Both the position numbers and the translations under genes were made by a program. From DYJB01 sp963777165 (GTDB lineage Bacteria > Chloroflexota > Anaerolineae > Anaerolineales > E44-bin32), in NCBI GenBank assembly GCA_963777165.1, contig CAVZPO010000023.1, positions 372,001 to 436,000 on the forward strand: a stretch of 64,000 nt of DNA. Reading direction: 5' to 3'. Positions 27,174 through 35,591 of this stretch are shown here, in pieces (the stretch's first letter is position 1; every line of letters starts with the position of its first letter). Below the pieces are notes generated by a model. That model saw only the letters and a program-made list of their open reading frames with translations, was not told where the DNA came from and ran no database searches.

Positions 27174-27638
27174 TCAGCGCACTTCCAGGATCTGGAACGT
27201 CAATGTCCCACCGGGCGTGGTGGCTTGCACCGTGTCACCGGCGCGGTGTCCCAGGAGCGCCAGGCCGATGGGGGACTCGTGCGAGATCCTGCCCTGGCGC
27301 GGATCGGCTTCCTTGACGCCGACGAGCATGAAGGTCTCCGCAGGACCGCCCGATTCGGATACCACCACGGTCGCGCCCACGGCGGCGACATCGGCGCCGG
27401 CTCCTTCCACGATCACGGCCTCGCGCAGGATGGTCTCCAGTTCAAGGATCCGCCCCTCGAGGAACGCCTGCTCTTCCTTGGCCACGGTGTAGTCGGCGTT
27501 CTCGCTCAGGTCCCCCATCTGGACGGCATGCCGCAGACGTCCGGCCAGCTCAATGCGGCGCGGTCCTTTGAGGAGCTCCAGTTCTTTCCGGAGCCGGGTT
27601 GCACCTTCAGCCGTCAGGAAGTGTTCTCGTTTGGCCAT
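27174..27638 (-). CDS. greA: Transcription elongation factor GreA
   Basis: 154 residues. The N-terminal coiled coil contains the basic and acidic tip (LTAEGATRLRKELELLKG, then GDLSENADYTVAKEEQAFLE) that reaches into the RNA polymerase secondary channel to promote cleavage of backtracked RNA. The C-terminal FKBP-like half ends ESPIGLALLGHRAGDTVQ. It lies ten bases downstream of the dGTPase gene in one operon. The start at 27638 is the ATG that gives the conserved family N-terminus. Confidence 0.95.
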   Translation of the reverse strand: MAKREHFLTAEGATRLRKELELLKGPRRIELAGRLRHAVQMGDLSENADYTVAKEEQAFLEGRILELETILREAVIVEGAGADVAAVGATVVVSESGGPAETFMLVGVKEADPRQGRISHESPIGLALLGHRAGDTVQATTPGGTLTFQILEVR

Positions 27639-27648
27639 CGGTCGCCGG

Positions 27649-28800
27649 TCAGGGAAGGATCTGCGGATCGAACAGTTTGCCGTGTTCCTGCATTGCATAG
27701 CGATCGGTCATGCCGGCGATGTAGTCGCACGCCGTGCGTTCAAGCCCGTGCTTCCGGCTGCGCGCCTGGACTTCGCCGGGGAGGATCTCCGGCGTCTGCC
27801 GGTAGGCACGGAACAGGTCCTCGACGATCCGCTCGGCCTTGACCTGCATCCGGACGACCTGGAAGTGCTGATACAGATGGTGGAAAAGGAAGGCCTTCAG
27901 CGCCCGATTGGCCTGGGCAAGGGCGGAGGAGAAGCCGATGACGTTGTGGGGGAGCCGTTGCAGCGCTTCGACCAACTCCACCCCCGAGGCGGTCAGCGCC
28001 GCGTCGGTGGTGCGGATCACATCGGTGACCTCGAGGCCGATCAGGTCGCGAATCATGCGGTGGCGGGTCATATCGTCCAGGCTGCCCCCGGTCCAGCCGC
28101 TCGACGTCCGGAGCTGCTGCCACAGCTCGAGCTCGGCTAGCTGGGTGGGCAGCACGAGACCTGACCGCAGCCCGTCATCCAGGTCGTGTGCCGTGTAGGC
28201 CAGTTCATCGGCGACGTTGGCTATTTGCGCCTCGAGATGGCCGCGCTTTTCCGGGTCGTATTCGGCGGCATCGGAGATGTCGTACTCCGTCTCGTGCTTG
28301 ACGATCCCCTCGCGCAGCTCCCAGGTCAGGTTCAGCCCGGGGAAGCCCGGATAGCGCTGTTCGAGCTCGGTGATGATGCGCAGCGACTGCTTGTTGTGAT
28401 CGAAGCCGCCGTACGGTTTCATCACGCTGGCCAGCGCCGACTCGCCGGCGTGCCCGAAGGGCGGGTGCCCCAGGTCGTGCCCCAGGCAGATAGCTTCGAT
28501 CAAGTCCTCGTTGGCTGCCAGCGCCCGGGCGATCGATCGGCCGATCTGAGCCACCTCCAGCGTGTGCGTCAGACGGGTGCGGTAGTAGTCGCCTTCGGAA
28601 GTGACGAAGACCTGCGTCTTGTACTCCAGGCGGCGGAAGGCGGTGGTATGCAGGATCCGATCGCGGTCGCGCTGAAACGCCGTCCGATAGGACGCTTCCG
28701 TTTCTGGATAGGCGCGACCGCGCGAGTCCCGGCTCCGCACCGCGTAGGGCGCCAGGGCGGCGGCTTCGAGGGTTTCCAGTCGTTCGCGGGTCTGGAGCAT
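27649..28800 (-). CDS. Deoxyguanosinetriphosphate triphosphohydrolase-like protein
   Basis: 383 residues. The HD-domain metal residues appear in RLTHTLEVAQIGRSIAR and CLGHDLGHPPFGHAGE, with FRRLEYKTQVF before them; this is the dGTPase/HD hydrolase (type 2) pattern. It removes triphosphate from dNTPs and so tunes nucleotide pools. I choose ATG 28800 because the promoter at 28826-28855 would start transcription near 28819, which excludes the upstream in-frame start at 28821. Cotranscribed with greA. Confidence 0.92.
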   Translation of the reverse strand: MLQTRERLETLEAAALAPYAVRSRDSRGRAYPETEASYRTAFQRDRDRILHTTAFRRLEYKTQVFVTSEGDYYRTRLTHTLEVAQIGRSIARALAANEDLIEAICLGHDLGHPPFGHAGESALASVMKPYGGFDHNKQSLRIITELEQRYPGFPGLNLTWELREGIVKHETEYDISDAAEYDPEKRGHLEAQIANVADELAYTAHDLDDGLRSGLVLPTQLAELELWQQLRTSSGWTGGSLDDMTRHRMIRDLIGLEVTDVIRTTDAALTASGVELVEALQRLPHNVIGFSSALAQANRALKAFLFHHLYQHFQVVRMQVKAERIVEDLFRAYRQTPEILPGEVQARSRKHGLERTACDYIAGMTDRYAMQEHGKLFDPQILP

Positions 28801-28825
28801 GTTCGATCCTTGAGGGCGCAAAGCA

Positions 28826-28855
28826 AGTCTAACCGACGAGGACTGGCACTGTCAA
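28826..28855 (-). promoter_or_regulatory. Promoter of dgt-greA
   Basis: On the minus strand TTGACA (28855-28850), an 18-base spacer and TAGACT (28831-28826). The matching plus-strand promoter starts 11 bases away, giving a back-to-back pair. Confidence 0.65.
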
Positions 28856-28865
28856 TCGGAAGCGT

Positions 28866-28894
28866 TTGACAGCCCACGCGGCTGGCCGGATAAT
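28866..28894 (+). promoter_or_regulatory. Promoter of the SCP2 gene
   Basis: TTGACA (28866-28871), a 17-base spacer and GATAAT (28889-28894), followed by AGGAGG and ATG 28925. Near-consensus sigma-70 promoter, divergent from the dgt promoter. Confidence 0.75.
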
Positions 28895-28924
28895 CGCACC
28901 GTCCGGCGCTGGCAGGAGGACGAC

Positions 28925-29344
28925 ATGGCTTATCCGTTTGCGGGCGAGGCGTGGCTGAAAGCTGTGGCCGATGTTCTGAACAGCGACGAGCACTACGCGG
29001 ACGTCGCCAAGAACTGGGAAGGCGACATGCTCGTCCTGGTCGAGCCGGACCCAGGGTCTGCGCCGGGCGTGAAGGCGGTTGGCGCCTATCTCGATCTCTG
29101 GCACGGCAAGTGCCGAAGGACCGCGGCGTACCTCGAGGGCGATCCGGCGATGCCCAAGCCGGCCTTCACCCTGCGGGCGCCCCGGGGACTCTTGATGCGC
29201 ATCATGGAAGGGAAGCTCGACCCGATGCAGGCGATGGTGACGCGCAAGCTCAAGGTCGAGGGGAGCCTGGCCTACATGATGCGCAATGTGCCGACCGTCT
29301 TGGATTTCGTCCGTTGCTGCCAGAGGGTCGAAATCGCCGGCTGA
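28925..29344 (+). CDS. SCP2 sterol-binding domain protein
   Basis: 139 residues, start fixed by AGGAGGACGAC. A single SCP2-like fold: an N-terminal helix with WLKAVADVLNSDEHYADVAK, the strands LVLVEPDPG and YLDLWHGKC, and the lipid-tunnel C-terminus KPAFTLRAPRGLLMRIMEGK and MVTRKLKVEGSLAYMM. These proteins bind hydrophobic ligands such as acyl chains or sterols. It stands 49 bases before a GMC oxidase on the same strand, which suggests delivery of a lipophilic alcohol to that enzyme, though this is inference. Confidence 0.88.
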   Translation: MAYPFAGEAWLKAVADVLNSDEHYADVAKNWEGDMLVLVEPDPGSAPGVKAVGAYLDLWHGKCRRTAAYLEGDPAMPKPAFTLRAPRGLLMRIMEGKLDPMQAMVTRKLKVEGSLAYMMRNVPTVLDFVRCCQRVEIAG

Positions 29345-29393
29345 CACCGGGCCGGAGCCGCGGTTCGGCGCAGGGAGCTGTGAGGAGCAATCG

Positions 29394-31040
29394 ATGTCGA
29401 CGCCATCGGGAGGAACGGGCAGGCGCACATTCGACTTCGTGGTCATCGGATCAGGATTCGGGGGCAGCGTGGCGGCGTTCCGCCTGGCGGAGAAGGGGTA
29501 TTCGGTGCTGGTGTTGGAGCGCGGTCGCGAATTCGGGGACTCCGACTTCGCCCAACGCGACTGGGACCTGCGGCGGTTCCTGTGGTTGCCGCAGCTCCTG
29601 TGCCGCGGCATCCTTCAGATCAGCGTCCTGAAAGGCGTGCTGGTTCTGCACGGAAGCGGCGTAGGCGGAGGCAGCCTGGTCTACTGCGGGGTCCTCGAAC
29701 AGCCGCGCGACGATGTGTTCTCTCGGCCGGAGTGGAGCAAGCCGATCGCGTGGGGACGTGCATTGCAGCCGCACTACGCGACGGCGAAGCAGATGCTCGG
29801 GGTGGCGCCGAACCCGAAGTCGTGGCCGGCCGATGAACGTCTGGCCGAAATCGCTGCCGAGCGCGCTTACGCGGAGACCTTCCGGCCGACGCAAGTCGGG
29901 GTCTTCTTTGGCGAAGAGGGTGTCGAAGTCGAGGATCCCTACTTTGGCGGCCGGGGACCCAGGCGGCGAGGCTGTACGCACTGCGGGGCTTGCATGGTCG
30001 GATGCCGCGAGAATGCCAAGAACACGCTGGTCAAGAACTACCTTCACTTTGCCCGGGCGCTGGGGGCCGAGGTGCTGGGTGGCTGCGAGGTGACCCGCGT
30101 TCGGCCCTTGGAGGGCGAGGGCGCCGCCGAGGCGCGCTATGAGGTCGCCTACCGGTACCCTGGTCCGTTTCCGGGTGGCGAGCAAACGGTGCGAGCGGGT
30201 GGCGTTGTCGTATCAGCCGGTGTGCTGGGGACAGTCGGGCTGCTCCTTCGCAGCCGGGAACGCGGCGACCTGCCGCGCCTCTCCGCCCGCCTGGGAGCTG
30301 CCGTGCGCACGAACAACGAGGCACTGCTCGCCGGCGGCAGCGACGATGAGACGATCGACTACTCGAAGGGATTGTCCATCACCTCGATCTTCCAGGCCGA
30401 TCCGGTCACGCGGATCGAACCCGTTCGGTTCCCCAATGGTTCATCGTTTGTGATGCGGGTCCTGGCTGGGCCGTTGTACGAGGGAAGACGCTCGTTCGCC
30501 AACCGGCTGTGGATGCTGCTCAGCTGGCCTCTGCGGGAATCGCGAACCTTCTTCAACGTCAAGCTTCGCCCGGGCCTGGCGCGGCGGACGACGATCCTGC
30601 TGGTGATGCAGACGGAAGACTCACGGCTCCGCCTCCGCCTCGGCCGCAGCCTGCTGACGCTCTTCAGGCGTCGCACCGTCGCCGAGCCCGAGCACGACAA
30701 ACCCATCCAGACAGAGATCTACACCGGCCACGAAGTCGTGCGCAGGTTCGCCACGAAGATCAACGGCATGCCGATCGGCAATGTGGCCGAGGGCTTGCTG
30801 GGCGTCCCGGCTACGGCCCACATCCTGGGAGGCTGCGGGATTGGCACGAGTGCCGAGGATGGGGTGATCGACACGCGCTGCCAGGCCTTCGGCCATCCCG
30901 GGCTGTATGTCATCGACGGGTCGATCGTCCCGGCGAATCTGGGCGTGAACCCCAGCCTGACGATCACCGCCCTGGCCGAGTACGCCATGAGTCAAGTGCC
31001 GGCGAAAGAATCGGCCGGTGCGCTGCCGCGGGCGGCCTGA
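29394..31040 (+). CDS. GMC family oxidoreductase (cholesterol oxidase-like)
   Basis: 548 residues. FAD binding is shown by VVIGSGFGGSVAAFRLAEKG at the N-terminus and by GLYVIDGSIVPANLGVNPSL at the C-terminus. A cysteine cluster GCTHCGACMVGCRENAKNTL near residue 198 is the marker of the long-chain alcohol/cholesterol oxidase branch. The catalytic region HILGGCGIGTSAEDGVID is present. The enzyme oxidises an alcohol to the carbonyl with FAD. Its neighbours, an SCP2 protein before it and a tungsten aldehyde oxidoreductase after it, suggest a lipophilic alcohol to aldehyde to acid route. Confidence 0.88.
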   Translation: MSTPSGGTGRRTFDFVVIGSGFGGSVAAFRLAEKGYSVLVLERGREFGDSDFAQRDWDLRRFLWLPQLLCRGILQISVLKGVLVLHGSGVGGGSLVYCGVLEQPRDDVFSRPEWSKPIAWGRALQPHYATAKQMLGVAPNPKSWPADERLAEIAAERAYAETFRPTQVGVFFGEEGVEVEDPYFGGRGPRRRGCTHCGACMVGCRENAKNTLVKNYLHFARALGAEVLGGCEVTRVRPLEGEGAAEARYEVAYRYPGPFPGGEQTVRAGGVVVSAGVLGTVGLLLRSRERGDLPRLSARLGAAVRTNNEALLAGGSDDETIDYSKGLSITSIFQADPVTRIEPVRFPNGSSFVMRVLAGPLYEGRRSFANRLWMLLSWPLRESRTFFNVKLRPGLARRTTILLVMQTEDSRLRLRLGRSLLTLFRRRTVAEPEHDKPIQTEIYTGHEVVRRFATKINGMPIGNVAEGLLGVPATAHILGGCGIGTSAEDGVIDTRCQAFGHPGLYVIDGSIVPANLGVNPSLTITALAEYAMSQVPAKESAGALPRAA

Positions 31041-31168
31041 GGAGGGCGGGCTCGAATCCCGGCGGGGCCGCCAGCCGGGGACACAGCGTGAGGGGGAGAG
31101 CCAGACTGGTAGAGTCAAGCTGATCGAGTCAAGCACGTAGGGCCGCAGGGGGTCGGGAGAAAAGGCTG

Positions 31169-32995
31169 ATGCCTTTCGTCGGTGCAAGAATCCTCAAGAT
31201 CGACCTGCGTACCGGCACTTCAAGCCGCATGGATGTTTCGCTCCAGGACCAACGCGACTTTCTCGGCGCGGCGAGCCTGGGCGCCCACTTGCTGTATCCG
31301 GGACTGCAACCGGAAGCGGACCCGCTCGACGACGACGCGCCCATTGCCCTGTTGACCGGCCCTCTGACGGGGACAGCAGGACCGGCCGTCGGCCGGGCTG
31401 TGTTCTGTGCTCGCTCGCCAGCGACCGGGCTGTGGGGCGAGTCGAACATCGGCGGCTTCCTGGGGCCGGAGTTGCGCGCGGCAGGCTATGACGGCCTATG
31501 GATCACCGGCCGATCGCCCGAGCCGGTGTACCTGTGGCTCCACGACGGCACGCTCGAATTCCGTCCCGCAGCCGATCTGTGGGGCAAGGCCGACACCTAC
31601 GAGACGCAGGAGATGATTCGGGCGCAAGTTGGAGAGCGCCTTGCCCGTGTGGCCTGTATCGGGCTCGCCGGGGAACAAGGCGTAACCTACGCCTCTATCC
31701 TGTGTGACCATGGGCGCGCCGCAGGGCGCACGGGGATGGGGGCGCTGCTTGGATCGAAGGGCGTCAAGGCGATTGCCCTCCGGGGACACGCGCCGATGCC
31801 GCTGCACGATCCGAAAGGCTTCGGCGTGCTGCGCAGCCGAATCAACGCTGAACTCAAGGATGACAACGTCAGCCGGACGATCCGCGAAGCCGGGACCGCT
31901 TCAGGGCTCGACTACTGGAACTACCTCGGAAGCATGCCCGCCTACTACTACACCCGTCCGGCGATGGAGACGGTCGGCAAGGTCTCCGGTGGGACCGTGG
32001 CCGAGACGATCCTGTCGGGTGTGAAAGCATGCCATGGGTGTGTGATAGCCTGCGGACGTCAGGTGCGGCTGGCCGACGGGATCCGGCGAAAAGGGCCCGA
32101 GTACGAGACCACGGTCGGTTTCGGGCCCCTGATCGGGGTGGACGATATCGGCGCCATCACGCATCTCGGCGAACTGTGCGATCGATACGGCATGGACACG
32201 ATCTCGACCTCCAACGTCGTCGGGTTCTGTTTCCTGGCCTACGAGCGGGGACTGCTCAAGGCCTCAGATACCGACGGCATGGCCCTGGAATGGGGGGACG
32301 TCCATGCGGCGGAGGAGTTGGTCCACCAGATCGCCCATCGGCGGGGATTGGGTGAGCGCCTGGCGCACGGCGTCAAGGCTGTGGCTGTGGAGCTGGGCGT
32401 GCCCGAGATGGCGGCCCAGGTCAACAATCTTGAGACCGCCTACCACGACCCGCGCGGCTCCTCCGGAATGGCTCTGGTCTACGCCACATCGCCACGTGGA
32501 GCATGTCACAACCAGAGCGACTACTTTTGGGTCGACACGTTAGGCCAGGCGATCGAAGAGATCGGCGTCGTCGCCTATGACCGTCAGGCAGGCCCGGAGA
32601 AGGCGGCCAGCGTGGCGATCCATCAAGACTGGATCACGGTCATGAATTCGCTGGTCATGTGCATTTTCGCCAACGTCCCCCCGCCGGCAACGACCGAGTT
32701 GATCAATCGTGCGACGGGGTTTGACTACACCCTGAGTGAGCTGGTGACCACCGGGCGGAGAGGTTGGACGCTCAAGCGCATGGTCAATCATCGGCTCGGG
32801 CTGACGGCGGCGGATGACCGCCTACCGGGGATTTTGATGGAACCACTTCCCGCGGGCGGCTCCCAAGGGTATGTTCCGCCCCTGCGGGAAATGCTGGCCG
32901 CGTACTATCAAGCACGGGGCTGGGATCCGGGCACGGGTCGCCCCAGCATGGAGACGCTTCGCACTCTGGGGCTAGAGGCGCAGATCGACGGCTGA
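31169..32995 (+). CDS. Aldehyde:ferredoxin oxidoreductase (tungsten enzyme)
   Basis: 608 residues. The N-terminal AOR domain begins RILKIDLRTGTSSRMDV and continues with tungstopterin-binding segments such as WGESNIGGFLGPELRAAG and GRTGMGALLGSKGVKAIAL. The [4Fe-4S] ligands are ACHGCVIACG near residue 288 and a fourth Cys in NSLVMCIFANV near residue 497. It oxidises aldehydes to acids with ferredoxin. The presence of a tungsten enzyme implies anaerobic or microaerobic metabolism. No molybdopterin genes lie in the window. Confidence 0.93.
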   Translation: MPFVGARILKIDLRTGTSSRMDVSLQDQRDFLGAASLGAHLLYPGLQPEADPLDDDAPIALLTGPLTGTAGPAVGRAVFCARSPATGLWGESNIGGFLGPELRAAGYDGLWITGRSPEPVYLWLHDGTLEFRPAADLWGKADTYETQEMIRAQVGERLARVACIGLAGEQGVTYASILCDHGRAAGRTGMGALLGSKGVKAIALRGHAPMPLHDPKGFGVLRSRINAELKDDNVSRTIREAGTASGLDYWNYLGSMPAYYYTRPAMETVGKVSGGTVAETILSGVKACHGCVIACGRQVRLADGIRRKGPEYETTVGFGPLIGVDDIGAITHLGELCDRYGMDTISTSNVVGFCFLAYERGLLKASDTDGMALEWGDVHAAEELVHQIAHRRGLGERLAHGVKAVAVELGVPEMAAQVNNLETAYHDPRGSSGMALVYATSPRGACHNQSDYFWVDTLGQAIEEIGVVAYDRQAGPEKAASVAIHQDWITVMNSLVMCIFANVPPPATTELINRATGFDYTLSELVTTGRRGWTLKRMVNHRLGLTAADDRLPGILMEPLPAGGSQGYVPPLREMLAAYYQARGWDPGTGRPSMETLRTLGLEAQIDG

Positions 32996-33027
32996 TCGGG
33001 GCCGCAGCGTTTTTCGGAGGAGGGTTC

Positions 33028-34653
33028 GTGTTCAAAGTGGTCTCGGTTGAAGGGATGCGCGCGATCGAGCGAGCCGCGGATGCGGGTGGCCTGACCTATG
33101 CGGCGATGATGGAGAACGCCGGGCGCAGCGTAGCCCAGCAGATCCTGCAGCGAATTCCAGAGATCGCCGGGCGGAGGATTGCCATTCTGGTGGGCGCCGG
33201 GAACAACGGGGGCGATGGGCTGGTGGTCGGTCACTACCTGGCAGAGGCCGGCGCGCAAGTCGCCGCCTATCTCGTGAAGGAACGTCCGGCGGACGACGTC
33301 AACCTCACGCGCCTGCAGGGACACGGCGCGCTGGTGAGCGTCGCCGACGCGGACCAGCGCTCACGCGTGCTTCGCAACCTGATGGGGAGCGCCGACGTTG
33401 TGGTGGACGCGGTCCTTGGAACGGGCTTTCGGCTGCCACTTGAAGGTGGGGCCAAGGATGTGCTCGCAACCGCCGGCAGCGTACTGGCCGCGCGAGAAAG
33501 CCACCCCTTTGTCGCCGCGGTCGATTGCCCGTCGGGCATCGACTGCGACACAGGTGGCGCTGCGGCCGAGACGCTGACGGCCGATCTGACCGTGACGCTG
33601 GGCGCCGCCAAGACCGGGCTGTTTGCCTTCCCTGCTGCCGGTCTGGTCGGCGAACTGGTTCTTGGCGATATCGGCTTGCCGGTGGATTTCAAGCTGCTGG
33701 TCCAGGCCGAAGTCCAGGTTGCCGACAAGGCGATGGTGCGCGGCTGGCTCGCGCCCCGACCCAAGGACGCCCACAAAGGCACTTTTGGACGGGCGATGAT
33801 CGTCGCCGGGTCGGTCAACTATCCAGGTGCGGCGGCGCTGGCGGGAGAGGCTGCGTACCGGGTCGGCGCGGGGCTGGTGACGCTGGCTGTTCCGTCCATC
33901 ATCCAAGGCATGCTGGCGTCGCTGTTGCCCGAAGTGACCTGGCTGTTGCTGCCGCACGAGATGGGTGCCATCAGCGAATCCGGGGCGTCGGTGCTCGAGC
34001 CCGAGCTGGCAAGATGCGAGGCGGTGTTGCTCGGGCCCGGCTTCGGGATGGACGGAACGACGGAGGCCTTCCTGGCGCGGCTGCTGCGGAGCGAGACGCC
34101 AGGCAAGCCAGGCATGGGGTTCGTGCACGCTGGCGGCGCGGGCCATGCTGCCAGGGCAGCGCTGCCGCCGTGTGTGGTGGACGCCGACGGGCTGAAACTT
34201 CTGGCGAAGCTCGAGCACTGGCCGGAGCTGCTTCCAGAGCGGACGGTACTGACGCCTCATCCAGGAGAGATGGCGGTTCTGATGGGGCTGGCAAAGGATG
34301 ACATCCAGCGCGATCGCGTCGAGATCGCGCGTCAGGCGGCGGCAGGTTGGCGACACGTCGTCGTGCTCAAAGGTGCACATACGGTGGTGGCAGACCCGCA
34401 GGGCGCGTGCGTGATCCTGCCCTTTGCGACACCGGCGCTGGCGCGCGCCGGCACCGGGGATGTCCTGGCGGGCGCGATCGTGGGGCTCGTGGCCCAAGGG
34501 ATCGACCCGTGGCGGGCGGCCGTCGTCGGTGCCTTCCTGCACGGTCGCGCCGGCGAACTTGCGGCGGAGTTGTTGGATGGTACGGCGGCGGTGATGGCCG
34601 GGGATGTTCTCGGCTGCCTGCCCGGGTCGATCGCCGAGTTGACGGCGGCATAG
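33028..34653 (+). CDS. nnr: Bifunctional NAD(P)H-hydrate epimerase/dehydratase
   Basis: 541 residues from GTG 33028 (GGAGGAGGG just upstream). The N-terminal YjeF epimerase half has VGAGNNGGDGLVVGHYL and VAAVDCPSGIDCDTGG; the C-terminal ADP-dependent dehydratase half has HKGTFGRAMIVAGSVNYPGA, VLTPHPGEMAVLMG and the sugar-kinase-like RAGTGDVLAGAIVGL. It repairs NAD(P)HX, the damaged hydrated cofactor. It follows the aldehyde oxidoreductase in the same direction and ends at the hairpin 34672-34702. Confidence 0.95.
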   Translation: MFKVVSVEGMRAIERAADAGGLTYAAMMENAGRSVAQQILQRIPEIAGRRIAILVGAGNNGGDGLVVGHYLAEAGAQVAAYLVKERPADDVNLTRLQGHGALVSVADADQRSRVLRNLMGSADVVVDAVLGTGFRLPLEGGAKDVLATAGSVLAARESHPFVAAVDCPSGIDCDTGGAAAETLTADLTVTLGAAKTGLFAFPAAGLVGELVLGDIGLPVDFKLLVQAEVQVADKAMVRGWLAPRPKDAHKGTFGRAMIVAGSVNYPGAAALAGEAAYRVGAGLVTLAVPSIIQGMLASLLPEVTWLLLPHEMGAISESGASVLEPELARCEAVLLGPGFGMDGTTEAFLARLLRSETPGKPGMGFVHAGGAGHAARAALPPCVVDADGLKLLAKLEHWPELLPERTVLTPHPGEMAVLMGLAKDDIQRDRVEIARQAAAGWRHVVVLKGAHTVVADPQGACVILPFATPALARAGTGDVLAGAIVGLVAQGIDPWRAAVVGAFLHGRAGELAAELLDGTAAVMAGDVLGCLPGSIAELTAA

Positions 34654-34671
34654 CCGTCGCGAGCTGCAGCG

Positions 34672-34702
34672 CAAAGGGGCACCCTAGTCGGGTGCCCCTT
34701 TG
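34672..34702. terminator. Bidirectional terminator hairpin
   Basis: CAAAGGGGCACCC pairs perfectly (13 bp) with GGGTGCCCCTTTG across TAGTC, between nnr and the convergent YtxH gene. The A and T residues at the stem base give short T-runs in both directions. Confidence 0.8.
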
Positions 34703-34728
34703 ATTCGGGCAATAGAAAACGGGAACGG

Positions 34729-35040
34729 TCAGGCGGAGGAGCTCTCCGAGCCCTTCTTGCCGCCCAGTCGCGCCTTCTGCTCATCGAGCAGGACCTGACC
34801 GCGGCGCTGCAGGTCTTCGGCACGTGACTTGGCGTCCTGCGCCAGGTGTTCCGCCTTGGCGCGCACTTCGGCCGCGGTGCCCTCAACCTGGGTCTTGAGC
34901 TCGATGCTCTTGTCACGGATCAACGTGCGGGTTTCTTCCCCCGATTGCGGGGCCAGGAGAAGGGCTGCCGCCGCACCTACGAGGCCGCCCACCACCAAGC
35001 CCGCCAGGAAGGCGCCGATATCGCTATCTCGGTCTGACAT
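34729..35040 (-). CDS. YtxH-like protein with one membrane helix
   Basis: 103 residues. It starts MSDRDSDIGAFLAGLVVGG, with the glycine-rich helix GLVVGGLVGAAAALLLAPQSGEETR typical of YtxH-like proteins (shown in part), followed by a long amphipathic helix rich in Ala, Glu and Lys. The family is a general-stress or envelope-associated protein of unknown biochemistry. It is 28 bases downstream of the membrane protein gene at 35069, so the pair is likely an operon. Confidence 0.85.
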   Translation of the reverse strand: MSDRDSDIGAFLAGLVVGGLVGAAAALLLAPQSGEETRTLIRDKSIELKTQVEGTAAEVRAKAEHLAQDAKSRAEDLQRRGQVLLDEQKARLGGKKGSESSSA

Positions 35041-35068
35041 TGTGTCCTCTCCTCGCAGGGTATCTGCG

Positions 35069-35512
35069 CTACGTGCCCCGACCGGGCCGGAGCAAATTGA
35101 GTGCCCGCCGCACCGCGGCCAGCGAGCTGTTAGCCTTGATCACCGGATCCACCAGGTTGTTCCCCAGGAAAGCTGTCGTCCCACGCACGGTGTCAAGCGT
35201 CTCCTGGGTGGACGTCAGGATGGGGCGAATCTCGTTGTGCAGCAGAGCCGTGAGACGAGCGAGCTGGACGATCAGCAACACCAGGGCCAGTCCGATGAGC
35301 AGACCTTCGCCGGCCATAAAGACGATCACGATGTCGCGGATGGTCTGCGTCTGCTCGGGGCTCCTGAGCATGGCGATGACGGCGAAGGCAGAACCGACCA
35401 GGAGCACCACCAGTACCGCGACGCCGATGGCTACATACATCCGCATGCGTCGATCGGAGCCCTGGGGATCGCCAGGCTCGCGATCCTGGATCGGCGGCAA
35501 ACTCTCGCTCAT
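35069..35512 (-). CDS. Small membrane protein with two TM helices (DUF948-like)
   Basis: 147 residues from ATG 35512. Two hydrophobic helices (MYVAIGVAVLVVLLVGSAFA and FMAGEGLLIGLALVLLIVQL) are followed by an amphipathic region ending with DPVIKANSSLAAVRRALNLL. The composition matches membrane proteins that pair with YtxH partners. The -10 box TATAAT on the minus strand (35525-35520) lies so close to the ATG that the mRNA would be nearly leaderless. Confidence 0.7.
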   Translation of the reverse strand: MSESLPPIQDREPGDPQGSDRRMRMYVAIGVAVLVVLLVGSAFAVIAMLRSPEQTQTIRDIVIVFMAGEGLLIGLALVLLIVQLARLTALLHNEIRPILTSTQETLDTVRGTTAFLGNNLVDPVIKANSSLAAVRRALNLLRPGRGT

Positions 35513-35519
35513 GCAGGCG

Positions 35520-35525
35520 ATTATA
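35520..35525 (-). promoter_or_regulatory. Candidate -10 box, possible leaderless transcript
   Basis: TATAAT on the minus strand. The expected start of transcription, about seven bases downstream, falls at the ATG 35512 itself. Confidence 0.45.
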
Positions 35526-35591
35526 GCATACGCATCGCTCCGGACGCTTCGCAGGGGAGGGATGTGGCATAATCGAGCCGGAGGCGATTGG

